From Candidatus Woesearchaeota archaeon (GTDB lineage: Archaea > Nanobdellota > Nanobdellia > Woesearchaeales > UBA10200): DNA of 15,627 nucleotides. The stretch's first letter is position 1. Each line of letters begins with the position of its first letter. Below are positions 5,345 through 12,145 of this stretch, in pieces. The stretch covers positions 1 to 15,627 of the forward strand of contig JAGVZX010000013.1 of the NCBI GenBank assembly GCA_018302185.1. The letters are read 5' to 3'. The notes under the pieces were generated by a model. It was not told where the DNA came from, searched no databases, and saw only the letters and a program-made list of their open reading frames with translations. The position numbers were made by a program, and so were the translations under genes.

Positions 5345-5353
5345 GTTTAAATA
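5345..5353 (+). promoter_or_regulatory. TATA box before the 46-residue gene
   Basis: GTTTAAATA. A second candidate, CTTTTAAAT, lies at 5382-5390. The second would give a leader of about 14 bases, starting close to the GTGAT ribosome-binding site (5417-5421). The first would give about 50 bases. Confidence 0.45.
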
Positions 5354-5426
5354 GTGGCTCTTATGTTTATCCAGTTATAACCTTTTAAATGATAAAGATA
5401 AAAAATGATGGAACAAGTGATGCAAA

Positions 5427-5567
5427 ATGCCAGCAAAAGATGAAGATTTCAATATTCTTGATGAAATAAAAGAAGCAAAGCATGACAAGAAGAGCTTTGC
5501 TAAGATGATCGGCAACGGAAATCTGACAGACTTTGAGATGGATATGCTGATGCTTGATGAGGAATAA
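5427..5567 (+). CDS. Small acidic protein, 46 residues, unknown function
   Basis: ATG at 5427 to TAA at 5567 encodes MPAKDEDFNILDEIKEAKHD followed by KKSFAKMIGNGNLTDFEMDM and LMLDEE. It is acidic, predicted helical, and without cysteines or membrane segments. A GTGATG sequence at 5417-5422 could pair with the 16S 3' end, 4 to 5 bases before the ATG. Stops lie directly upstream in frame, so no longer start exists. TATA boxes precede it, and it is 43 bases from the next gene with the same orientation, so the two may be co-transcribed. I do not recognise it. Codon use resembles its neighbours, which supports it as a real gene. Confidence 0.65.
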   Translation: MPAKDEDFNILDEIKEAKHDKKSFAKMIGNGNLTDFEMDMLMLDEE

Positions 5568-5569
5568 AC

Positions 5570-5577
5570 ATATAAAG
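5570..5577 (+). promoter_or_regulatory. TATA box before the gene at 5611
   Basis: ATATAAAG-type box beginning three bases after the stop of the small gene. The expected transcription start near 5600 leaves just the GAGGT ribosome-binding site (5601-5605) before the ATG at 5611. Confidence 0.5.
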
Positions 5578-5610
5578 AACTATTGACCTGGATAGGTTTT
5601 GAGGTAAAAA

Positions 5611-6210
5611 ATGAGCAAAAAACAGCATCCTAAATCAATCTGGTCAGAGCATGGCACTAGTGGAAGGGTCAGAGATCAAGGAGGCAAGATAGTTTATATA
5701 GATGATTTTGTAAAAAAGGACATAGTGAATTTTATTCCACTTGATGATGTTTTAGCTAATGAAGATGAAGGATTTAAGGGAAAACCCCTCGGAGAGCTGT
5801 ATGATATTGTTAATCAGTCAGAAGTTGTCCTTACGACTATGGGAATGATGGCACCTGATGAGATGCTTGAATACGCAGCAAAAAGATATAGAGGTAGCAT
5901 GAAAGAATACAGGCGTGCATTGCAGGATATTGCAAGTGCTGCAAGAGCATTTGATATCCTTTCTAACCTGACTCCTGAACTAACTGATGTCTTGCTGGAA
6001 TCCAAAGGCAGGACATTTGCTGACTATCTGAGACAAGGCGCGAAGATCGCTAAATATTTTTTATTTGTAGCACAAGTTGGAATAACTCAGGGAAGATATA
6101 AGCCTGCGTATGATGCAGTGAAAAGAGAATTAGAGCCTCTTGGTGTACAGTTGATAGATTCATTGCACAACAAGATCCAGCAGTATGGCATAAAAGATAA
6201 TGCAGCATAA
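5611..6210 (+). CDS. Unknown, mostly helical protein, 199 residues
   Basis: I do not recognise a family. The N-terminal 50 residues are polar, with KIVYIDDFVKKDIVNFIPLDDVL. From about residue 60 on the sequence is predicted helical: LGELYDIVNQSEVVLTTMGM, MLEYAAKRYRGSMKEYRRAL, IASAARAFDILSNLTPELTD and a C-terminal helix ending in HNKIQQYGIKDNAA. There is no signal peptide or transmembrane segment and no cysteine, so it is probably cytoplasmic. The GAGGT site at 5601-5605 supports the ATG at 5611. The gene may share a transcript with the 46-residue gene upstream. Confidence 0.75.
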   Translation: MSKKQHPKSIWSEHGTSGRVRDQGGKIVYIDDFVKKDIVNFIPLDDVLANEDEGFKGKPLGELYDIVNQSEVVLTTMGMMAPDEMLEYAAKRYRGSMKEYRRALQDIASAARAFDILSNLTPELTDVLLESKGRTFADYLRQGAKIAKYFLFVAQVGITQGRYKPAYDAVKRELEPLGVQLIDSLHNKIQQYGIKDNAA

Positions 6211-6262
6211 TCTGAATTTCTAAGTTAAATTAATAAATCAACTCTGATTTCTTGCTATTACC

Positions 6263-6520
6263 ATGGACTATGACCTAGAATTAAGCAAAGTATTGGAAAA
6301 GATCAAGGAAACAAAGCCAGAGCCTAAAACTATTTGTGTCCAGTTACCTGACGGACTAAAGCAGAGAGCAAATGAATTGCAGGAATTTATTGAGAAGAAC
6401 ACTAATGCAAAAGTTATTATTTATCTTGGTAGCTGTTTTGGCGCATGTGATTTTCCAGTTTGGTTGGATAAGCACATAGATATGCTTATTGCGTTTGGGC
6501 ACAGCGAGTGGAGATATTAG
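6263..6520 (+). pseudogene. Dph2-like diphthamide synthase, N-terminal domain only (truncated)
   Basis: The 85 residues match the first domain of Dph1/Dph2: a helical start, CVQLPDGLKQRANELQEF (residues 25-42), NTNAKVIIYLGSCFGACDFP (46-65) with the Cys that binds the [4Fe-4S] cluster, and IAFGHSEW (76-83). A stop then follows after RY. Full-length Dph2 is over 300 residues and needs cysteines from all three domains to make the first intermediate of diphthamide on elongation factor 2. No continuation is visible in the 71 bases before the next gene. AAATTAATAAAT (about 6225-6236) could serve as TATA box for a leaderless start. It may be a decaying remnant, or a small protein retained for another role. 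Recognition of the domain is fairly sure; pseudogene status is inference. Confidence 0.72.
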
Positions 6521-6564
6521 ATAGATTACTTTTAATATCTAGCAGGAGTACACAAGTTATAGGT

Positions 6565-6573
6565 GTATATAAG
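6565..6573 (+). promoter_or_regulatory. TATA box of the membrane protein gene at 6592
   Basis: GTATATAAG, about 24 bases before the ATG at 6592, predicting a leaderless or very short leader. AGAGG at 6581-6585 could alternatively act as a ribosome-binding site. Confidence 0.55.
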
Positions 6574-6591
6574 TTATAAAAGAGGCTAATC

Positions 6592-7017
6592 ATGGCAATT
6601 CCGTTATTTAATCACTTACTGACTTCATCTGTCGTGTTTCTAGGCTTGCCTCTTGGCATCTTAATTGCAAGGATTGCCGAAGAAGAGCTTATTCAGTTTA
6701 AGAAGTTCATTGCGTTCTTTGCCAAATATCTTGGTTATAATTATCACAAGACAAGACAGATTGTTTCTGCGCTGCTGCTTTTTATCTCTAGTTATAACCT
6801 AACTGCATTTATCTTGACTGCAAGCATAGGGTTTATTTATTTTACCAGGATAGGTATATTATTCTATAACGAGAAGTACAAGGATGTTAAGAAAATCAAG
6901 CCCTATTATAAAAATAAGTTGCAAAACAAGAATAAGCTATATCTAATCGTGTTAAAAGAAAATCTCTTGTTTGTGATAATAAGCTTATTGTTACCGGCAA
7001 TTAGATTATTCCTCTAA
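6592..7017 (+). CDS. Small membrane protein, unknown function
   Basis: 141 residues with hydrophobic segments at about residues 6-28 (NHLLTSSVVFLGLPLGILIA), 58-86 (IVSALLLFISSYNLTAFILT onward) and 119-140 (ENLLFVIISLLLPAIRLFL), plus a weaker one near 36-46. A basic loop KDVKKIKPYYKNKLQNKNK separates the last two. I recognise no family and see no catalytic motif. The gene converges on dnaJ with only four bases between the stop codons, so the two transcripts must overlap or terminate inside each other's coding region. Confidence 0.75.
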   Translation: MAIPLFNHLLTSSVVFLGLPLGILIARIAEEELIQFKKFIAFFAKYLGYNYHKTRQIVSALLLFISSYNLTAFILTASIGFIYFTRIGILFYNEKYKDVKKIKPYYKNKLQNKNKLYLIVLKENLLFVIISLLLPAIRLFL

Positions 7018-7021
7018 TTTA

Positions 7022-8164
7022 TCATTCAAATATCCGTCTAAAGAATCCGCCTTTCTTCTCAGAAAAAGTTTTGTTAAGCTCTTCCAAAAGCTCTTTTTGT
7101 TTGGTTGTTAATTTCTCCGGCACTTCCACAGTCACATGGACATTTTCATTTCCTGTGCCGTAGCCTTGTAAGTTAGGGATGCCTTTTCCTTTCATCCTGA
7201 ATATTGTGCCTGGCTGTGTGCCAGAAGGAATTTTTAATGTTGCTTTGCCCTCGAGAGTAGGAACCTCAATCTCTCCTCCTAATGCAGCAACTGTAAATGG
7301 GATAGGGGCATCAACATAGAGGTCATTTCCTTCTCTCCTGAACACATCATGCTTTTTGACATGAATCACTACATACAGATCTCCTTTTCCGCCGCCTCTT
7401 AATCCTGCTTCTCCTTCCTGAGAAACTCTTAAATTAGTGCCAGTGTCAACTCCTGCAGGAATCTTGACTTCCAATTTTCTAGTGTTCTCTACTCTTCCTG
7501 TGCCATCGCATTCTGAACATGGATGTTTTATGACTTCGCCTTGACCGCGGCATCTGCTGCATGTTGTAGTTGACTGAAACAATCCAAATGCTGTTCTTCT
7601 GGTATGCCTTTCAACTCCAGTGCCATTGCACACAGAGCATTTTTCAACATCTGAAGAAGATTTTGCGCCAGAACCGTCACATTCTTCGCAAGTATCCAAT
7701 TTAGGTATGCTTAATGTTTTTGTAATCCCATGTGCAACATCTTCTAATGTAATTTCTAGATCATATCTTAAGTCTGAGCCTCTGCTGGATGATTCTCTGG
7801 AACCTCTCCTGCCTCCTCTGCCGCCAAACCCAAAATTTCCGCCACCTAATATCTGGTCAAATATATCATCAAAATTCGTGCTGGACATAAACTCAGAGAA
7901 ATCTGAATTACTAAATCCTTGGCCGCCAAATGACTCTGCAGTTGTTCCATATTGGTTATACTGCTCTCTTTTTTGGTCATCGCCTAAAACAGATGCAGCC
8001 TCATTTATCTCCTTGAATTTTTCAGTAGCTTTAGGGTAATGCTTATTAAGATCAGGATGGCATTGCTTGCATTGCTTAGCCATTCGCTTGTAAGCTTTCT
8101 TTATCTCTTCCTTTGATGCGTTCTTCTCTACGCCAAGGATCTTGTAGTAGTCTTTTTCTGACAT
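7022..8164 (-). CDS. dnaJ: Chaperone protein DnaJ (type I Hsp40)
   Basis: The 380-residue protein has the full class I layout: J domain (about residues 4-73) with HPD at 36-38, a Gly/Phe-rich and Ser-rich linker (about 79-130), and a zinc domain with four CxxCxGxG repeats starting at C159, C176, C202 and C216. The two C-terminal substrate-binding domains contain the region with KIPAGVDTG and KIPSGTQPG. DnaJ delivers clients to DnaK and stimulates its ATPase through the HPD loop. Directly before HPD there is a tandem KQCKQC from a 9-base duplication (8060-8077), which inserts three residues at the end of helix II. The start matches the normal family N-terminus (MSEKDYYKILGV). TATA-like sequences lie at 8190-8208. 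It may also be co-transcribed with the gene upstream, 38 bases away. Confidence 0.97.
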   Translation of the reverse strand: MSEKDYYKILGVEKNASKEEIKKAYKRMAKQCKQCHPDLNKHYPKATEKFKEINEAASVLGDDQKREQYNQYGTTAESFGGQGFSNSDFSEFMSSTNFDDIFDQILGGGNFGFGGRGGRRGSRESSSRGSDLRYDLEITLEDVAHGITKTLSIPKLDTCEECDGSGAKSSSDVEKCSVCNGTGVERHTRRTAFGLFQSTTTCSRCRGQGEVIKHPCSECDGTGRVENTRKLEVKIPAGVDTGTNLRVSQEGEAGLRGGGKGDLYVVIHVKKHDVFRREGNDLYVDAPIPFTVAALGGEIEVPTLEGKATLKIPSGTQPGTIFRMKGKGIPNLQGYGTGNENVHVTVEVPEKLTTKQKELLEELNKTFSEKKGGFFRRIFE

Positions 8165-8202
8165 TTTAAGTTGTTTTTTTGTATGATTCTTAAATGTTTC
8201 TT

Positions 8203-8763
8203 TTAAATATTTTTTAGTTTATCTGTTAGTATAAAATCCATGTTGCCTTTTACTATATATCCATTCAATATATTTTTTAAAACTCCTTCTCTAAATTTAG
8301 ACAGATCTTTTTTATCTTTGCAGGTAAATGTCTGTATCTCTCTTTTCAGCAGCCTTTCATATTTTCTCTGCTCAAACTCATCATCTTTGCCGTAAATAAA
8401 TATATCTATGTCGCTTTCAGTATTCCAGTCTGCTCTTGCAAAGCTTCCGAACAAGATAACGGTCTGCGCCTTATCTAATGCAGTAAGATGGTTAAGCAAT
8501 CCTTTCCTGTAAAATAAATTTAAGGCATAAAGTTTTTTTCTGTTCTTGTAAGACGGCTGTGAAAAGTTGCTGAGGTAATAAGGCAGTTTTCCTGTCTCTT
8601 CTGCCTTTGTAATTATGCCTTCATCCAGGAATTTCTTCAGCCATTTATTTACTTTGTCCCTTGAAAGCTTGCTCTTCTTTACAATCTCCTCAAAATGCCA
8701 GTGCTTGCTGCTTTCATTGAAAAACAGCTCCAGCACATTATCTTCCTTGCTCGGCAGTCCCAT
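8203..8763 (-). CDS. Winged-helix plus MNT-type nucleotidyltransferase protein
   Basis: The 186-residue protein has an N-terminal winged helix-turn-helix (about residues 5-66; HFEEIVKKSKLSRDKVNKWL is the helical core) and a C-terminal nucleotidyltransferase fold with GSFARADWNTESDIDIFI (106-123). This gives the GS and DxD metal-binding signature of the DNA polymerase beta/MNT superfamily. Some MNT proteins are antitoxins that AMPylate a HEPN toxin, but no HEPN partner is adjacent. Fusion to a winged helix is common in archaea, and the function there is poorly known. A TATA box at 8788-8796 predicts a leaderless transcript starting at the ATG. It precedes dnaJ by 38 bases, so it might share that transcript. 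Confidence 0.85.
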   Translation of the reverse strand: MGLPSKEDNVLELFFNESSKHWHFEEIVKKSKLSRDKVNKWLKKFLDEGIITKAEETGKLPYYLSNFSQPSYKNRKKLYALNLFYRKGLLNHLTALDKAQTVILFGSFARADWNTESDIDIFIYGKDDEFEQRKYERLLKREIQTFTCKDKKDLSKFREGVLKNILNGYIVKGNMDFILTDKLKNI

Positions 8764-8787
8764 TTTAGTACCCTTAGAGGGGATTAA

Positions 8788-8796
8788 GTATTTAAG
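8788..8796 (-). promoter_or_regulatory. TATA box of the nucleotidyltransferase gene
   Basis: Minus-strand CTTAAATAC centred 29 bases before the ATG at 8763, consistent with leaderless transcription. A perfect 12-base palindrome, TAGGTATACCTA, lies upstream at 8813-8824. Confidence 0.55.
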
Positions 8797-8821
8797 TGTT
8801 GCGGATGATAACTAGGTATAC

Positions 8822-9715
8822 CTAATTTTTCACCTTAATGCAATTTGCTTCTTTATCACAATGATATTTGCAGATTGTATCTTTTCTATTATCTCTTATA
8901 GTTTTACAATCAAATTTATTCTTACACCTAAATTCTGTTGAAATAATAAGATAATTAGATTTCAACAGGAGTTTATCAGAGATTCTGAAATTAGCAGACT
9001 GTTCCCATACATCAACAGATGATTCAACATAAGTGTTAATTATATTCCCGCTAGTTCCCCGATCATCAACTATGAATGTTAAATTAGGGATAGAGGAATT
9101 AATAGTTATTACTAATTCTGTTTCAATTTTACCTTTATTGATATACGAAAAGTCTATCGTCTCATTTTGGATATGCAGGGGGCATTCAAATCTTCCAGAT
9201 ACATGTGCTTTTGGTGCTGCGGAGATTAAACTAATTATTAAAACAAGTTCAAAAATAAAAAAAAATATTAATATACTCCAATATAATGAAGAAGATAGTT
9301 TCATCTTTCCTAAGATTAGCATAATTATAATTAATAACCATATGAATAAACCGATATACATAAGAACTAATCCATAGGAAATTCCACTAAGTGTATTTGT
9401 ATAATGTGTATTTATTAATTGTATTGCAACTGTAGCTAAAAATGTTAACGAAATTATAATTAACTCACCATGCTTTAGGTCGTTTGTTTTACTTCTTTTT
9501 GTTTTTTTAAAATAGGTCATTAAATTAAATTTGAAAACAGACATAATTTTCTTACTTAGTATAAATACAATTAGAACTGCATCTAAGATAAATTTCACTT
9601 TAAGATCAATATATTTTAGATAAAATGCTATAGTCCCTAAAAGCCAAAATAAAAAAACAATAAATACATAATCTATACTCTTTTTAGGAGTAGTCTTACG
9701 TTTAGCCATACTCAC
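8822..9715 (-). CDS. Membrane protein with a cysteine-containing outer domain, coupled to dnaK
   Basis: 297 residues. After a basic N-terminus (MAKRKTTPKK) come about five hydrophobic segments: residues 15-35, 42-55, 85-101, 113-136 and 144-168. A soluble domain of about 130 residues (168-297) follows. It is rich in beta-type sequence, with one Cys in its N-terminal part (ECPLH) and six near the C-terminus (RCKNKFDC, TICKYHC, ANC), and probably faces outside. I do not recognise the family. The gene overlaps the dnaK stop by four bases (GTGA), which suggests translational coupling. The GTG at 9715 gives the overlap, while the ATG at 9709 is an alternative start. The region is noticeably more AT-rich than dnaK, which may point to later acquisition. 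Confidence 0.7.
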   Translation of the reverse strand: MSMAKRKTTPKKSIDYVFIVFLFWLLGTIAFYLKYIDLKVKFILDAVLIVFILSKKIMSVFKFNLMTYFKKTKRSKTNDLKHGELIIISLTFLATVAIQLINTHYTNTLSGISYGLVLMYIGLFIWLLIIIMLILGKMKLSSSLYWSILIFFFIFELVLIISLISAAPKAHVSGRFECPLHIQNETIDFSYINKGKIETELVITINSSIPNLTFIVDDRGTSGNIINTYVESSVDVWEQSANFRISDKLLLKSNYLIISTEFRCKNKFDCKTIRDNRKDTICKYHCDKEANCIKVKN

Positions 9716-11553
9716 TTCTCATCCTTGACCTTATAGTCAGCATCTACAACGTTCTCGTCATTACCATCATTGCTGCTATTGTCTTCGCTGTTGTCATCAC
9801 TATCTTTTGCTTTTCCTTTATTTCCTTTTCCTGTTTTACCTGCTTTAGTTCGCCAACCGTCTTGCTGTTTCTTAGATTGCTCTGCTGCTGCCTTCTGGTA
9901 AAGCTCTGTTGAAAGTTTTTGCACAAGCTCAGTGACTTCACCAAGTTTCTTTTTGATCGCATCAGTGTCTTTTTTCTCTAACTTAAGCAGCTCTTCCAGT
10001 TCCATTACCTTACCTTTGACTGTCTCAAGCTCTTTGTTATCAACCTTGCCTTCAAAGTCTTTGAAAAGTTTCTTTGTGCTGTAGACAAGATTATCTGCTT
10101 CATTGATCGTCTCAATTTCTTCTTTACGTTTCTTGTCTTCGTCTGCATGAGATTCAGCTTCCTTTCTCATCTTTTCGATCTCTTCTTCGCTTAATTTTTG
10201 CGTTGCAGTAATCCTGATGCTCTGCTCTTTCCCTGTTCCAATATCTTTGGCAGTTACATGCACGATTCCATTTGCATCAATATCAAATGAAACTTCTATC
10301 TGTGGCACTCCTCTAGGTGCAGGTGGTATACCAACAAGATCAAATCTTCCAAGAGATTTGTTGTCAACTGCCATCGGTCTTTCCCCTTGTAAAACATTTA
10401 TTGTAACAGCTGACTGATTGTCTGCTGCTGTGCTGAATGTTTGGCTTTTTTTGCTTGGGATAGTTGTGTTTCTAGTAATAAGAGAAGTCATCACTCCGCC
10501 TAGAGTCTCAATTCCAAGTGTTAATGGAGTAACATCAAGCAAAAGAATATCTTTTACTTCTCCTGCAAGAACTCCTGCCTGGATAGCTGCGCCGACTAAT
10601 ATCACTTTACCAACATCATTCAAGCTAAGCTTTGCATCTTTGATAGCTTGTTCCAATGGATGCTTGCATCTTTTTATGATCGGCTCAACTAATTGCTCTA
10701 ATTTTGCGCGAGTTAATTTCATGACAAGATGCTTAGGTCCTTCAGGTGTCTGTGTGATAAATGGCAGGTTTAGGTCTGTTTCAAGAGTGTTTGAAAGCTC
10801 TATCTTTGCTTTTTCAGCTGCTTCATTCAATCTTTGCATTGCCATACTATCTTTTGATATATCAATGCCAGATTCTTTCTTGAACTCTTTAACAAGATGA
10901 TCTATCAATGCTTTGTCCATATCTGTGCCGCCTAATTGTGTGTCTCCTGAAGTTGATTTTACCTCAAAAACACCGTCGCCAAATTCCATTATGGTTACAT
11001 CTAATGTGCCCCCGCCTAAATCAAAAACCAAAATCTTAAGGTCTTTGTCTGTTTTATCTAATCCATATGCAAGCGATGCAGCGGTTGGTTCATTGACAAT
11101 CCTGACTACTTCTAAGCCTGCAATGGTACCTGCATCTTTAGTTGCCTGCCTTTGATTATCATCGAAATATGCAGGTACTGTAATAACTGCTTTTGAGATC
11201 TTTTCTCCTAAAAATTCCTCTGCGTCATGCCTTATCTTCTGCAGGATAAATGCACTTATCTGCTGAGGTGTATATTCTTTGTTGTTGATCTTATAGGTGT
11301 GACTGGTGCCCATCTTTCTTTTTGCTGCAAATATTGTCCTGTCTGGATTTGTTGCTGCTTGTCTTCTTGCAGGCTCTCCTACCAACATCTGGCCATCTTT
11401 TGTGAATGCCACTATGCTTGGGAATGCTTTTCCATAGACACTAGTTCCTTCTGCGCTTGGTACAATGACTGGCTTTCCTGCCTGCAACACAGATGCTGCA
11501 GAGTTGCTTGTTCCTAAATCGATTCCAATTATTTTTTCGCTTTTTGTTGTCAT
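9712..11553 (-). CDS. dnaK: Chaperone protein DnaK (Hsp70) with an internal deletion in the ATPase domain
   Basis: 613 residues. The ATPase domain has phosphate-1 motif IGIDLGTSNS (9-18), AAKRK (76-80), VNEPTAASLAYG (153-164) and phosphate-2 motif VFDLGGGTLDVT (176-187). The linker and start of the substrate domain follow (LLLDVTPLTLGIETLGG, 337-353), and the tail ends in DADYKVKDEK as in many DnaKs. At residues 317-330 the sequence runs VILVG straight into AAIQAGVLAG. Family members have about 33 more residues here, including the GGxxRxP adenosine-binding motif and NPDEAVAxGAA. The reading frame is intact. DnaK arrived in archaea from bacteria. Translation probably responds to the leader at 11554-11648. 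The stop overlaps the next gene by four bases. Confidence 0.96.
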   Translation of the reverse strand: MTTKSEKIIGIDLGTSNSAASVLQAGKPVIVPSAEGTSVYGKAFPSIVAFTKDGQMLVGEPARRQAATNPDRTIFAAKRKMGTSHTYKINNKEYTPQQISAFILQKIRHDAEEFLGEKISKAVITVPAYFDDNQRQATKDAGTIAGLEVVRIVNEPTAASLAYGLDKTDKDLKILVFDLGGGTLDVTIMEFGDGVFEVKSTSGDTQLGGTDMDKALIDHLVKEFKKESGIDISKDSMAMQRLNEAAEKAKIELSNTLETDLNLPFITQTPEGPKHLVMKLTRAKLEQLVEPIIKRCKHPLEQAIKDAKLSLNDVGKVILVGAAIQAGVLAGEVKDILLLDVTPLTLGIETLGGVMTSLITRNTTIPSKKSQTFSTAADNQSAVTINVLQGERPMAVDNKSLGRFDLVGIPPAPRGVPQIEVSFDIDANGIVHVTAKDIGTGKEQSIRITATQKLSEEEIEKMRKEAESHADEDKKRKEEIETINEADNLVYSTKKLFKDFEGKVDNKELETVKGKVMELEELLKLEKKDTDAIKKKLGEVTELVQKLSTELYQKAAAEQSKKQQDGWRTKAGKTGKGNKGKAKDSDDNSEDNSSNDGNDENVVDADYKVKDEK

Positions 11554-11648
11554 AACCTTTTGCTTCGCAAAAGCTTAACCAAACCATCGAGGTATCTCAT
11601 TTCATTCGATACCGCAACTCTTTCAGTTAGCTAATTTACGAGCCCTCC
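11554..11648 (-). promoter_or_regulatory. Structured 5' leader of dnaK (shared RNA element)
   Basis: On the minus strand this runs from GGAGGGCTCG (11648-11639) to the base before ATG at 11553. It contains GAGTTG; hairpin P2 with stem GGTATC (11613-11608) / GATACC (11596-11591), tandem G-A pairs, an AT/AT helix and a GAA triloop; and the joining block CGATGGTTTGGTTAAG (11589-11574), identical to that of rpsO. Hairpin P3, CTTTTGC / GCAAAAG around GAA (11573-11557), follows. P3 covers most of the AAAGGT ribosome-binding site, three bases before ATG. Compared with the rpsO leader, all stems carry paired changes, while loops and joining segments are conserved. Confidence 0.82.
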
Positions 11649-11749
11649 ATGTTTTATTTTTATTCTCTATTTTTATCTTTGTTATCTAATTCTTCTTTTT
11701 TAACAATACTATTTTTTATCTTTGCTTGTTTTGTTTATTTTGCCTATTT
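11649..11749 (-). promoter_or_regulatory. A-rich region upstream of the dnaK leader
   Basis: On the minus strand this is almost only A and T with long A-rich stretches, and it ends in AATAAAAATAAAAC just before the leader element. Nearly the same A-rich sequence precedes the rpsO leader (3096-3118). No classical TTTATATA box is present, so AATAAAAATA may serve as the promoter element for both genes. Confidence 0.4.
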
Positions 11750-12073
11750 TTATTTCTTCAAAATTGTATTTCTGATATCTTCAACTCTTTTTTGAGTGAG
11801 TATCGGTTTTTTGCCGCCTGTCACATTCTCAAAACTTATTATTTGTACAGCTTCTAAAAACTTCACGACTTTTCGCCAGTTGAATGCATCATTCTCCATG
11901 ACGCTTCCAAGCGCTTCATATAATGAGTAATCTGTCGTCGTAAGCTTGATTCCGTTGCCGCTTCCAGCCAAAATATTTGTCTCGATCTCGCTTTTGTCTG
12001 TTATAAAATACTTCAAAATAGTTTCAGCATTTAACAATGACCTTTGCTGCCTGTTATCTTGTGTCTGCATCAT
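11750..12073 (-). CDS. Unknown small protein, about 107 residues
   Basis: The frame is open from a GTG at 12121, but GGTGGTGAA at 12082-12074 is a good ribosome-binding site for the ATG pair at 12073 and 12070, so a start there is preferred. The protein begins MMQTQDNRQQRSLLNAETIL, then has LTTTDYSLYEALGSVMENDA and NWRKVVKFLEAVQIISFE, and ends in a basic helix. The middle faintly resembles part of a PIN-domain nuclease (residue pattern TTDYSLYEAL), but the N-terminal acidic strand of a PIN domain is missing and I would not assign it. It lies between dnaK and the Nudix gene on the same strand, about 100 bases upstream of the dnaK leader. Confidence 0.6.
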   Translation of the reverse strand: MMQTQDNRQQRSLLNAETILKYFITDKSEIETNILAGSGNGIKLTTTDYSLYEALGSVMENDAFNWRKVVKFLEAVQIISFENVTGGKKPILTQKRVEDIRNTILKK

Positions 12074-12145
12074 TTCACCACCGTTTTTTGATAGATTATC
12101 TCTCTTATTTTGATATTTCACTCTTTTTTTGTTATCTTCTCTTCA

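Noticed and set aside
8203..8763. MNT/HEPN toxin-antitoxin system
   Set aside because: The MNT signature is present but no HEPN partner gene is adjacent, and the winged-helix fusion fits a different group.
8813..8824. Perfect palindrome TAGGTATACCTA
   Set aside because: It overlaps a stop codon and is short. It could be an operator for the nucleotidyltransferase gene, but a single 12-base palindrome is too weak to claim.
9744..11517. Several open frames overlapping dnaK on both strands
   Set aside because: All are shadows of the dnaK coding sequence, with biased composition and no start signals.
11750..12073. PIN-domain toxin
   Set aside because: A short stretch looks similar, but the N-terminal acidic residue and most of the fold are missing, so no toxin call is made.
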